From contig SLPP01000056.1 of assembly GCA_007131945.1 (NCBI GenBank), positions 1-6,168 of the forward strand: DNA of 6,168 bases, given 5' to 3'. The position numbers and the translations under genes were made by a program. Shown here piece by piece: positions 1 through 6,002 of the stretch. Source of the DNA: Paracoccaceae bacterium (GTDB taxonomy: Bacteria > Pseudomonadota > Alphaproteobacteria > Rhodobacterales > Rhodobacteraceae). Numbering within the stretch: position 1 is the stretch's first letter; each line of letters starts with the position of its first letter. The notes beneath the pieces were generated by a model. It was not told the DNA's origin. It saw only the letters and a program-made list of their open reading frames with translations, and searched no databases.

Positions 1-208
1 CCGGCGCGTCGGTGATGTCGCGCCCGTCGAAGACGACGCGGCCGGCGGTGATCGGCAGAAGGCCCATGATCGCCTTCATCGTCGTCGACTTGCCGACCCC
101 GTTGCGGCCGAGAAGCGCGTGCACCGTGCCCGGCGCGACGGTCAGGTCGAGCCCGTGGATCACCTGCGTCTCGCCGTAGCCGGTCTGGATCGCGTCAAGC
201 TCAAGCAT
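1..208 (-). CDS. livF: Liv-type ABC transporter ATPase LivF, N-terminal part only (gene cut by window edge)
   Basis: Second cytoplasmic ATP-hydrolysing subunit of the branched-chain-amino-acid-type ABC importer encoded next to it. Only the first 69 codons are present; the rest lies beyond the left edge. The visible protein begins MLELDAIQTGYGETQVIHG, with an aromatic A-loop tyrosine (Y11), and carries a complete Walker A motif, GRNGVGKST, at residues 34-42. The phrase following it (MKAIMGLLP) is typical of LivF. Q-loop, signature, Walker B and H-loop are outside the window. The start is the ATG at 208-206, which overlaps the livG stop by 8 nt (ATGCTTGA), so translation is probably coupled to livG; a moderate CAGGG-type ribosome site precedes it. 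LivF rather than a second LivG is supported by gene order and by the GRNGVGKST form of the P-loop, which is usual in LivF (LivG normally has GPNGAGKTT). The transported substrate cannot be read from this subunit. Confidence 0.93.
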   Translation of the reverse strand, partial: MLELDAIQTGYGETQVIHGLDLTVAPGTVHALLGRNGVGKSTTMKAIMGLLPITAGRVVFDGRDITDAP

Positions 209-974
209 GGCCCTGCCAGTCGCCCAGATAGATCTCGCGCACGGTGGCGTTGTCGCGGGTCTCGGCCGGGGCGCCCTCGAACACGACCTCGCCCTGGTTC
301 ATCACGGTGATCCGGTCGGCGACGTCGAAGGCGAGGTCCATGTCGTGCTCGATGATGACCATCGACAGGCTGCGCGGCAGTGCCTGCATCATGCGGTTGA
401 AGCCCTCGATCATCCCCGGCCCGACGCCCGAGGTCGGTTCGTCCATCAGGAGCAGTTTCGGGCGCGCGGCGAGCGCGATGCCGACCTCGAGCTGGCGGCG
501 GTTGCCGTAGGAGGCGTTGCGCACCTCGGTGTCGAGGATCTCGGTCAGGAAGACCTGCTCGGCGACCTCGTCGACGATGGCGCGGAGTTCGGGGTTGCGG
601 AAACAGTCGCGGAAGAAGGAGCGGGTGTCGCCGAGGCTGGCGGCGGCGGCAAGGGCGAGGTTCTCGCGGATGGTCAGCTCCTCGAAGAGGTTGTTCTTCT
701 GGTAGCTGCGGGCGATGCCCAGCCGGGCGCGGGCGGGCACGCTCAGCCGGGTGATCGGCTGGCCGAGGAAGACGATCTCGCCGGCGCCGGGCCTCAGTTC
801 GCCGACCAGCAGGTTGAAGAGCGTGGTCTTGCCGGCCCCGTTCGGGCCGAGGATCACCCGCCGCTCGCCGGGCGCGAGGGCGAGGCTGACCCGGCGCGTC
901 ACGTGGATGCCGCCGAAGGACTTGTCGAGCCCCCTGACCTCGAGGATCGGCGGCGGTGCGCTGGTGTCACGCAT
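201..974 (-). CDS. livG: Liv-type ABC transporter ATPase LivG
   Basis: Cytoplasmic ATPase of the Liv/HAAT-family importer, 257 aa, the usual family length. Visible motifs are Walker A GPNGAGKTT (43-51), Q-loop Q92 in RSYQKNNLF, Walker B LLLMDEP (174-180) and an H-loop histidine (H210) in IIEHDMDLAFDVADRI. The C-terminal REIYLGDW is typical of LivG. The ABC signature is unusual: ASYGNRRQ (154-161), where LSYGxQRR is common. The leucine is replaced by alanine and the glutamine after the signature by arginine; all catalytic residues remain. The frame is open back to 1079, but the start is set at 974: a GGAGG ribosome site at 987-983 lies 8 nt before this ATG, the protein begins as LivG proteins do (ILEVRGLDKSFGG), and the longer version would add 35 low-complexity residues overlapping livM. 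It overlaps livM by 8 nt and livF by 8 nt, consistent with one polycistronic mRNA. Confidence 0.95.
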   Translation of the reverse strand: MRDTSAPPPILEVRGLDKSFGGIHVTRRVSLALAPGERRVILGPNGAGKTTLFNLLVGELRPGAGEIVFLGQPITRLSVPARARLGIARSYQKNNLFEELTIRENLALAAAASLGDTRSFFRDCFRNPELRAIVDEVAEQVFLTEILDTEVRNASYGNRRQLEVGIALAARPKLLLMDEPTSGVGPGMIEGFNRMMQALPRSLSMVIIEHDMDLAFDVADRITVMNQGEVVFEGAPAETRDNATVREIYLGDWQGHA

Positions 975-1956
975 CGGCCGCCCCTCCGGTGCCGCGCCGC
1001 GCCCGCCGTCGCGCCCGCCAGCGCGCCAGGCGGTACTCGAATTCGCCGAACAGGCCGCGGCCGCCGGCGAGGACGGCAAGGATCAGCACCGCGCCGACGA
1101 CGACATGCCAGTAGACCGTGTAATGGCTGACCTCGTGCTTGAGCAGCACAAGCAGCGTCGCGCCGATCGCCGGGCCGATCAGCGTGCCGATGCCGCCGAG
1201 GATGACGATGATCAGCACCTCGCCCGAAAGCGTCCAGAACAGCAGCTCGGGCGAGACGAACATCGTGTGCTGCGCCTTGAGCACGCCGGCGATGCCGGCG
1301 AGCGCGGCCGAGAATGCGAAGGCGGCGGTCTTGTGCATCCGCGTGTTGATGCCGACCGCGCGCATCCGTGCCTCGTTGGCGTGGATGCCCGAAAGCGTGC
1401 GGCCGAAGGAGGAGCGCAGGACCACCGCGGCGGCGATGTAGACCAGCACGAGGACGGCGAGGCAGACCAGCGCGAAAGTGAGCGAATCGCGCATGTTGAG
1501 CCCGATCAGCGAGAGGTCCATCCGTCGCACCCCGGTCATGCCGTCGTCGCCGCCGAGCCAGCGGCTCTCGAAGATCAGCACATAGGCGATCTGGCCGAAG
1601 GCGAGGGTGGCCATGATGTAGAAGATGCCGACCGTGCCGGCGCAGATCGCGCCGACGAGCGCGCCGAAGGCGATGGCCAGTGCAATCCCGATGACGAGGC
1701 CGGTCGAGGGCGGCAGTCCGAACTTGACGATCGCCGTGCCGTAGCCATAGGCGGCGAGGCCGAAGATCGCGCCGTGGCAGAGCGAGATCATCCGCCCGAA
1801 GCCGGCGACGATGTCGAGGCTGATCGCCAGCATGGCGAGGATCGCGATCTCGATCACGATCTCGCGGTCGAAATAGCCGCCGCGGCTGGCATGGATCGCC
1901 AGCCCGGCGATGAGCGCGATGCCGGCGCCGGTGCGGATCGGGGTCTGGCGGAACAT
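967..1956 (-). CDS. livM: Liv-type ABC transporter permease LivM
   Basis: Inner-membrane permease subunit, 329 aa, expected to pair with LivH to form the translocation pore. The sequence is strongly hydrophobic with about eight or nine membrane segments, for example near residues 10-23, 33-52, 86-107, 110-129, 159-180, 211-228, 245-274 and 283-300. LivM family marks are ISLCHGAIFGLAAYG (57-71), a cytoplasmic loop with GIHANEARMRAVGI (190-203), and GGIGTLIGPAIGA (255-266), the conserved permease loop thought to contact the ATPase. The last 25 residues are rich in arginine and cytoplasmic by the positive-inside rule. The start ATG at 1956-1954 follows the livH stop by one base (TGAGATG), so translation is probably coupled. 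The 3' end overlaps livG by 8 nt (ATGCGTGA). Family assignment is firm; substrate is inferred only from the neighbouring CoA ligase. Confidence 0.95.
   Translation of the reverse strand: MFRQTPIRTGAGIALIAGLAIHASRGGYFDREIVIEIAILAMLAISLDIVAGFGRMISLCHGAIFGLAAYGYGTAIVKFGLPPSTGLVIGIALAIAFGALVGAICAGTVGIFYIMATLAFGQIAYVLIFESRWLGGDDGMTGVRRMDLSLIGLNMRDSLTFALVCLAVLVLVYIAAAVVLRSSFGRTLSGIHANEARMRAVGINTRMHKTAAFAFSAALAGIAGVLKAQHTMFVSPELLFWTLSGEVLIIVILGGIGTLIGPAIGATLLVLLKHEVSHYTVYWHVVVGAVLILAVLAGGRGLFGEFEYRLARWRARRRARRGTGGAADA
983..987 (-). promoter_or_regulatory. Ribosome binding site deciding the livG start
   Basis: On the minus strand GGAGG reads from 987 to 983, followed by an 8-nt spacer and the ATG at 974-972. 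It lies inside the 3' end of livM. It supports the 257-residue LivG over the longer open frame starting at 1079. Confidence 0.7.
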
Positions 1957-1957
1957 C

Positions 1958-2830
1958 TCAGCCCCGCGCCGGGATCAGGCCCTGCGGCCGGAAGACGAGG
2001 ATTGCGGCCAGCGCGGCGAAGATCAGGACCGAGTTGATCCCCGGCAGCAGCACCGCGCCGATCGTCGCCATGAAGCCGACGATGAACGAGCCGAGGATGG
2101 CGCCGTGCAGCGAGCCCAGCCCGCCGATCACCACCACGATCAGCGCCGGGATCAGGATGTCGGTGCCCATGCCCGGCGTCGCCGAGAGGACCGGCACGGC
2201 GACGACGCCGGCAAGGCCGGCGAGCGCGCAGCCGAGGCAGAAGACGGCGAAGAAGAGCCGCTCGACATTGATGCCGAGGCAGGCGGCCATCTGGTCGTTC
2301 TCGACGCCGGCGCGGATCATCGCGCCGATCTGGCTGCGCGCCAGCGTGACCAGCAGCACGACCATGATCAGGATACCCATGCCGATGATGAACAGCCGGT
2401 AGGTCGGGTAGCGCACACCGAAGATCGAGGTCATGCCGCGCAGTGCCGCCGGCGGGTCCATCCCCAGCGCGATGTCGCCCCAGAGGATGCGGATCACGTC
2501 GAGGAAGACGAAGATCAGCCCGAAGGTGACCAGCACCTGGGAAAGCGGCCCGGCATGTCGGAGCCGCCTGATGAGCAGCAGGTAGAGCACGACGCCGATC
2601 AGCGTCACCGCGACCGGCGCCAGCACCAGCGCCACCCAGTAGCTGCCGGTGCGCAGCGCCAGGCTGATGCCGATATAGGCGCCCATCGCGTAGAGCGCGC
2701 CATGGGCGAGATTGACGAAATGCAGCAGCCCGAAGATCACCGTCAGCCCGATCGAGAGCAGGAACAGCAGCATCGAGTATTGAAGCGCGTTGAGAAGCTG
2801 CGTGATCCAGAAGACGGCGCTGCCGGACAT
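1958..2830 (-). CDS. livH: Liv-type ABC transporter permease LivH
   Basis: Inner-membrane permease partner of LivM, 290 aa, the usual LivH length. The N-terminal segment has the family hallmark GLTVIFGLLHFVNLAHGAL (28-46). A cytoplasmic loop contains RAGVENDQMAACLGINV, and the permease loop GGLGSLHGAILG lies at 236-247. The C-terminus FRPQGLIPARG is typical of LivH. About eight hydrophobic segments are visible. The frame is open to 2881, but the start is placed at the ATG at 2830-2828: a strong GGAGG site lies 4 nt upstream and the protein then begins MSGSAVFWITQLLNALQYS, as LivH proteins do. The 17 extra residues of the longer version are encoded by the palindromic spacer after livK. The gene follows livK after a 60-nt gap, the only real gap in this operon, and precedes livM by one base. 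Confidence 0.95.
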   Translation of the reverse strand: MSGSAVFWITQLLNALQYSMLLFLLSIGLTVIFGLLHFVNLAHGALYAMGAYIGISLALRTGSYWVALVLAPVAVTLIGVVLYLLLIRRLRHAGPLSQVLVTFGLIFVFLDVIRILWGDIALGMDPPAALRGMTSIFGVRYPTYRLFIIGMGILIMVVLLVTLARSQIGAMIRAGVENDQMAACLGINVERLFFAVFCLGCALAGLAGVVAVPVLSATPGMGTDILIPALIVVVIGGLGSLHGAILGSFIVGFMATIGAVLLPGINSVLIFAALAAILVFRPQGLIPARG

Positions 2831-2834
2831 GGTT

Positions 2835-2839
2835 CCTCC
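2835..2839 (-). promoter_or_regulatory. Ribosome binding site deciding the livH start
   Basis: GGAGG reads from 2839 to 2835 on the minus strand, then AACC and the ATG at 2830. This is the strongest start signal in the livK-livH gap, and it argues against the longer frame beginning at 2881. Confidence 0.75.
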
Positions 2840-2855
2840 GCGGCGGTGAGCGTGC

Positions 2856-2879
2856 GGCGGCGGCCTCGAGGCCGCCGCC
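2856..2879. repeat. Perfect 24-bp palindrome between livK and livH
   Basis: Two 12-base arms meet at a central CTCGAG with no mismatch (left arm GGCGGCGGCCTC). It begins 11 nt after the livK stop and ends 16 nt before the livH ribosome site. In the operon mRNA it would form a very stable GC-rich hairpin. No U-run follows on the transcribed strand, so it does not look like an intrinsic terminator. A role as a partial attenuator or 3'-end stabiliser, giving more binding protein than permease, is inferred: such elements are known between binding-protein and permease genes in other ABC importer operons. A dyad of this size could also bind a protein, but its GC-only composition favours an RNA hairpin. 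Confidence 0.7.
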
Positions 2880-2890
2880 ACGGGCTTCCG

Positions 2891-4063
2891 TTACTGGCCG
2901 AGGGTGCAGCCCATCGGTTCGTCCTGCACGCGCTCGATCACGTCGAGCACCTCCTGCGTGAGCCCGCCCGCGCCATCCGACACCGTGTCGTAGACATAGA
3001 TGTTCTGGATGATGTTGTTGGTCAGCGGGTCGATCTCGAGCGGGCCGCGCGGGCCGGTATAGCTGACCCGGGGCATCTCGCGCGCCAGCGAGGCGCGGTC
3101 GTCGGCCCCGGCATCAAGGGCGCGCATCAGCACCTGGCCCGCATCGTAGCCCTGCACCGCGTATTCCGAGGGCGTCCGGTCGAAGCGCGCGCGGAACGCC
3201 TCGACGAAGGCGTTGTTCTCGGGCGTGTCGATCGTCGGCACGTAGTGCAGCGAGGCCACGACCCCGATCGCCGCCTCGCCCTGCGCATCGACATAGAGCG
3301 GCGAGGTCAGGAAGCCCGAGCCGAAGAGCGGGATGTCCTCCTTCATGCCGAAGCTGTCGTACTGGCGCACGAAGGCGATCGCCTCGGAGCCGGCATAGAA
3401 GACGAAGACCGCGTCGGGTTCGGCGGCGCGGGCATTGGTGATGTAGGGGCCGTAATCCTGCGTCCGGCCGAAGGGGGTGAATTCCGAGCCCGCGATCTCG
3501 CCGCCGGCGGCCTCGAACCCGGCGCGGAAGGTGGCGATCATCTGCTGACCGGCGGCGTAGTCGGGCGCCAGCGTGTAGACGCGGCGATAGCCCTGATCGT
3601 AGAGCCACTGGCCCATCGGCCGGTTGACCTGCGAATTCGAGAACGAGACGCGGATCACGTAGGGGCTGCAATTCTCGCCGGTGGAACTGTCCTCGCCGGC
3701 ATTGGCGACCAGAAGCGGCACCTCCGAATCGGTGACGAAGTCGCGCAGCGCGGCGAGCACGCCCGAGGAGACGATGCCCATGATCAGGTCGACCTCGTCC
3801 TGCAGCACGAGTTTGCGCGCCTTGGCCAGCCCCTCGGGCGGGCGCACCTCGGTATCCTCGCGGATCAGCGTGAACTCGTCGAGCCGCCCGGCCTCCTCCA
3901 GTGCGAAGACGAAACCGTCGTCGATCTCCTGGCCGAGCGCGGCGAAGACGCCGCTATAGGGCAGAAGCACGCCGACCTTGGTCTGTGCGCCGGCCGCGCC
4001 GACGCCGCCGACGATTGTCACGGCCGCCACGGCGGCCAGAACCTTTCCGTGAATGGACTGCAT
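2891..4063 (-). CDS. livK: Liv-type periplasmic substrate-binding protein, probably for benzoate or a related aromatic acid
   Basis: Type I periplasmic binding protein (Peripla_BP_6 / LivK family), 390 aa, which captures the ligand and delivers it to LivHM. A Sec signal peptide is clear: basic MQSIHGK, a hydrophobic core to about residue 23, and a likely cleavage after AGA (26). The mature part starts QTKVGVLLPYSGVFAALGQE, the family's typical first strand and ligand loop. GIVSSGVLAAL (96-106) provides a second ligand loop. The C-terminal GPRGPLEIDPLTNN stretch is also typical of the family. The mature protein has only two cysteines, C132 and C386, which could form a disulfide. The ATG at 4063 is preceded by GGGAGGA with good spacing. 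It is the first gene of the transporter operon and diverges from the benzoate-CoA ligase, which is the main reason to suggest an aromatic acid and not an amino acid. Specificity is inference; family is firm. Confidence 0.93.
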   Translation of the reverse strand: MQSIHGKVLAAVAAVTIVGGVGAAGAQTKVGVLLPYSGVFAALGQEIDDGFVFALEEAGRLDEFTLIREDTEVRPPEGLAKARKLVLQDEVDLIMGIVSSGVLAALRDFVTDSEVPLLVANAGEDSSTGENCSPYVIRVSFSNSQVNRPMGQWLYDQGYRRVYTLAPDYAAGQQMIATFRAGFEAAGGEIAGSEFTPFGRTQDYGPYITNARAAEPDAVFVFYAGSEAIAFVRQYDSFGMKEDIPLFGSGFLTSPLYVDAQGEAAIGVVASLHYVPTIDTPENNAFVEAFRARFDRTPSEYAVQGYDAGQVLMRALDAGADDRASLAREMPRVSYTGPRGPLEIDPLTNNIIQNIYVYDTVSDGAGGLTQEVLDVIERVQDEPMGCTLGQ

Positions 4064-4130
4064 TCCCGCATCCTCCCCGATGCTGTCGCGGTTGTTCCGG
4101 GCGCCTCCTCCGCGCCCTGCCGCAACGTCA

Positions 4131-4159
4131 AGGCTATGGATTTTGCCCCCTTCGGTAAA
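4131..4159 (-). promoter_or_regulatory. Candidate sigma-70-type promoter for livK
   Basis: On the minus strand a TTTACC box (4159-4154) is followed by 17 nt and TAGCCT (4136-4131), giving 4 of 6 and 3 of 6 matches to consensus. Transcription would start near 4124, leaving a leader of about 60 nt before livK. The match is weak, as expected for a regulated promoter, and other registers are possible. Confidence 0.3.
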
Positions 4160-4173
4160 GCATTATTTTGCAT
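4160..4173. promoter_or_regulatory. Operator-like GCAT-N6-GCAT direct repeat on the livK side
   Basis: GCATTATTTTGCAT holds two GCAT copies exactly 10 bp apart, one helical turn, in an AT-rich patch directly upstream of the candidate livK -35 box. The benzoyl-CoA-responsive regulators BzdR and BoxR are known (recalled, not searched) to bind operators with repeated TGCA elements, so a BoxR-type regulator is a reasonable guess. Chance occurrence cannot be excluded from one site, but a similar arrangement recurs at 4333-4346. Confidence 0.38.
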
Positions 4174-4322
4174 CAACCGGGCGGCGCCGGCGCATCTCGC
4201 GGCGGTGCGCCGCGCGCCGGCAACGGGGCTGCGCGGCGGTTTCGCGCCTGCAGCGCAACCTGTGGCTGTACAATCGGGCGGATTCGCGGAAGAACGGCGC
4301 ATGATGCCCCGCGGCTTCGGGA

Positions 4323-4352
4323 TGGACAATTAGGCACTATGATGCATAAATT
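4323..4352 (+). promoter_or_regulatory. Candidate sigma-70-type promoter for the benzoate-CoA ligase operon
   Basis: TGGACA (4323-4328) matches the -35 consensus at 5 of 6 positions and TAAATT (4347-4352) matches the -10 at 4 of 6, with an 18-nt spacer. A TATGAT at 4338-4343 is a closer -10 match but has no good -35 box at the right distance. Transcription would begin near 4359, leaving about 93 nt of leader before the ligase start. Confidence 0.38.
4333..4346. promoter_or_regulatory. Operator-like GGCA-N6-TGCA direct repeat on the ligase side
   Basis: GGCACTATGATGCA repeats GCA at the same 10-bp spacing as the site at 4160-4173. It lies entirely within the spacer of the candidate ligase promoter, where a bound repressor would block RNA polymerase. 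Together with the livK-side site it suggests one regulator controls both operons. The BzdR/BoxR comparison is from memory and unverified. Confidence 0.35.
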
Positions 4353-4395
4353 GGACCCGAAGGCTGAAAGGGCGCATGTCCCTGCCGCTGCGACC

Positions 4396-4447
4396 GGGAG
4401 GAGGGCCGGGCGCGCGCGGGCGGGGCGGGCCGCATCCGGGGGAGGGG
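4396..4447 (+). promoter_or_regulatory. G-tract-rich 5' leader of the ligase gene, including its ribosome binding site
   Basis: Eight runs of three to five G occur on the coding strand in 52 bases: 4396-4398, 4403-4405, 4408-4410, 4418-4420, 4422-4425, 4427-4429, 4438-4442 and 4444-4447. The loops are mostly 1-7 nt. This fits the pattern for an intramolecular G-quadruplex in DNA or mRNA. The last two runs (GGGGGAGGGG) form the ribosome binding site, 4 nt before the ATG at 4452, so folding could hide it. The tracts are seen; the structure and any control role are inferred, and high genomic GC makes such runs more frequent. Confidence 0.45.
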
Positions 4448-4451
4448 AGCC

Positions 4452-6002
4452 ATGGACAGCATCGCCGACAATGCCGCAACCTTTTTCGTCGACCGTCTGG
4501 CCGAGGGCGCGCGCGCCGGGCACACGGCCTTCATCGAGGCCGACGGCGCCGGCCGCAGCCTGACCTACGGCGAGCTGAAGCGCGAGACGGGGCGGATGGC
4601 GGCGCTCCTGGCGCGCCACGACATCCGCCGCGAGGAGCGCGTCGCGCTTCTGCTCTTCGACACGATCGACTTCCCGGTCGCCTTCTGGGGCGCGATCAGG
4701 GCCGGGGTGGTGCCGGTGGCGCTCAACACGCTGCTGACCACGCCGCTCTATGCCGCGATCCTGCAGGACTGCCGGGCGCGGGCGCTCTTCGTCTCGGCGC
4801 CGCTCCTGCCGGTGGTGGCACCTCTGCTCGAGGGCCATCCCTTCATCCGGCATGTCTTCGTCTCGGGCGGCCCGGCGCCCGAGGGGATGCACGACCTCGC
4901 CGCCGAACTCGGCGCCGGCGCGCCGCTGCCGACGGTGCCGGCCTCGGCCGACGAGACCGCCTTCTGGCTCTATTCCTCGGGCTCGACCGGCGTGCCGAAG
5001 GGCGTGCGCCACGTGCATTCGGCGCCGCGCTTCACCGCCGACACCTATGGTGCGAAGGTGCTGGGCGTGCAGCCCGATGACGTGGTCTTCTCGGCCTCGA
5101 AGCTCTTCTTCGCCTACGGGCTGGGCAACAGCCTGTCGATGCCGATGTCGGTCGGCGCGACCGTGGTCCTCTTCTCGCAACGCCCGACGCCGCAGACGGT
5201 GCTCGAGGTGCTGAACGCGCATCCGGTGACGATCTTCTGCGCCGTGCCGACGCTCTACGCCGCGACCGTGGCGCATCTCGAGGGCGGCGCGGCGCTGCCC
5301 TCGGCGCCGATCCGGCGGTCGATCTCGGCCGGCGAGGCGCTGCCGGCCGAGATCGGCAGGCGCTGGAAGGCGCTTTTCGGCACCGACATCCTCGACGGCG
5401 TCGGCTCGACCGAGATGCTGCACATCTTCCTGTCGAACCGGCCCGGCGACGTGGTCTACGGTACCTCGGGCCTGGCGGTGCCGGGCTATGATTTGCGGCT
5501 GGTGGGCGAGCATGGCGCGCCGGTGAAGCCCGGCGAGGTGGGCGAGCTGGCGGTGCGCGGCGGCTCCTCGGCCGACGGCTACTGGAACCGGCGCGAGAAG
5601 AGCCGCGCGACCTTCGTCGGCGACTGGACCTGGACCGGCGACAAGTACGAGATGACGCAAGAGGGGCGCTACGTCTATTGCGGGCGCACCGACGACATGT
5701 TCAAGGTATCCGGCATCTGGGTCTCGCCCTTCGAGGTCGAGCAGGCGCTGATCTCGCACGAGGCGGTGCTGGAGGCCGCGGTGGTGCCGGCGCGCGACCC
5801 GAAGGGGTTGGAGAAGCCCAAGGCATTCGTCGTGCTGAAGAACGGCGCCGGCGGGCCGGGGCTGGACAAGGCCCTGCAGGAGCACGTGAAGGCGCAGATC
5901 GGGCGCTGGAAATACCCGCGCTGGATCGCGGTGGTGGACGAGTTGCCGAAGACCGCCACCGGCAAGATCCAGCGCTTCAAGCTGCGGGAGGCTGTTGAAT
6001 GA
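4452..6002 (+). CDS. badA: Benzoate-CoA ligase (BadA/BclA type, AMP-forming)
   Basis: Cytoplasmic ligase converting benzoate, ATP and CoA to benzoyl-CoA, AMP and pyrophosphate, the entry step of CoA-dependent benzoate breakdown. At 516 aa it is full length for the family. The ANL-superfamily motifs are in order: A3 P-loop YSSGSTGVPKG (174-184), A5 DGVGSTE (315-321), A7 TGD (395-397), A8 GRTDDMFKVSGIWVSPFEVE (411-430), and A10 PKTATGK with catalytic K505. KLFFAYGLGN (A221, Y222) and STEMLHIFLSN (H324, I325) match the substrate-pocket signatures of benzoate-CoA ligases as I recall them, favouring benzoate; 4-hydroxybenzoate or 2-aminobenzoate remain possible. K505 sits in a P-x4-GK context like the site where related acyl-CoA synthetases, including Rhodopseudomonas BadA, are acetylated and switched off. 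The ATG at 4452 follows a GGGGAGGGG ribosome site. The gene diverges from livK and overlaps the hydrolase gene by 4 nt. Confidence 0.93.
   Translation: MDSIADNAATFFVDRLAEGARAGHTAFIEADGAGRSLTYGELKRETGRMAALLARHDIRREERVALLLFDTIDFPVAFWGAIRAGVVPVALNTLLTTPLYAAILQDCRARALFVSAPLLPVVAPLLEGHPFIRHVFVSGGPAPEGMHDLAAELGAGAPLPTVPASADETAFWLYSSGSTGVPKGVRHVHSAPRFTADTYGAKVLGVQPDDVVFSASKLFFAYGLGNSLSMPMSVGATVVLFSQRPTPQTVLEVLNAHPVTIFCAVPTLYAATVAHLEGGAALPSAPIRRSISAGEALPAEIGRRWKALFGTDILDGVGSTEMLHIFLSNRPGDVVYGTSGLAVPGYDLRLVGEHGAPVKPGEVGELAVRGGSSADGYWNRREKSRATFVGDWTWTGDKYEMTQEGRYVYCGRTDDMFKVSGIWVSPFEVEQALISHEAVLEAAVVPARDPKGLEKPKAFVVLKNGAGGPGLDKALQEHVKAQIGRWKYPRWIAVVDELPKTATGKIQRFKLREAVE

Larger units (their letters stand above)
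4064..4451. promoter_or_regulatory. Divergent control region between the transporter operon and the ligase operon
   Basis: These 388 bases lie between the starts of livK (leftward) and the ligase gene (rightward) and hold no convincing gene. Base composition drops from very GC-rich to AT-rich in two patches, about 4138-4176 and 4321-4355, each sitting where a promoter for the nearer gene is expected. Both patches contain a TGCATCA sequence in opposite orientation and a GCA direct repeat with 10-bp spacing. The stretch between (about 4180-4310) is GC-rich with no feature I can name. The right end (4396-4447) is a G-tract-rich leader. Co-regulation of both operons from this region, probably by the same ligand, is the natural reading but is inferred. 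Confidence 0.75.

Noticed and set aside
975..1079. Longer livG start at 1079, adding 35 residues
   Set aside because: The extra residues are Ala/Gly/Arg low complexity encoded inside livM; the ATG at 974 has a good ribosome site and matches family N-termini.
207..1130. Plus-strand 307-codon frame, and another of 440 codons at 715-2037, opposite livG and livM
   Set aside because: Low-complexity translations with no recognisable domain, opposite well-supported ABC transporter genes.
2831..2881. Longer livH start at 2881, adding 17 residues
   Set aside because: It would have to be translated from within the palindrome spacer; the ATG at 2830 has a much better ribosome site and the family-typical N-terminus.
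4022..4037. A 7-bp inverted repeat (GGCCGCC / GGCGGCC, 2-base loop) in the livK signal-peptide region
   Set aside because: It falls in Ala/Val codons of a GC-rich signal sequence and a loop of 2 nt is poor for a hairpin; likely a by-product of coding.
4018..4329. A 103-codon minus-strand frame in the divergent control region, extending past livK's start
   Set aside because: It covers both AT-rich promoter patches and overlaps livK out of frame; its composition is Ala/Arg/Pro-rich with no motif.
1910..4333. An 807-codon open frame on the plus strand antisense to livH and livK
   Set aside because: It lies opposite clear Liv genes; its product is an Asp/Arg/His/Gly-rich low-complexity string with no domain. 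Long antisense frames are expected where third positions are nearly all G or C.
4333..4346. Sigma-54 promoter reading of GGCAC...TGC before the ligase gene
   Set aside because: The spacing between the GG and GC dinucleotides is 9 bp, not the 10 bp this promoter class needs, and the -12 box lacks TTGC.
4376..5080. A plus-strand frame starting at 4376 upstream of and overlapping the ligase start
   Set aside because: It is in a different frame from the ligase, has no ribosome site, and its product is Arg/Gly/Ala low complexity.
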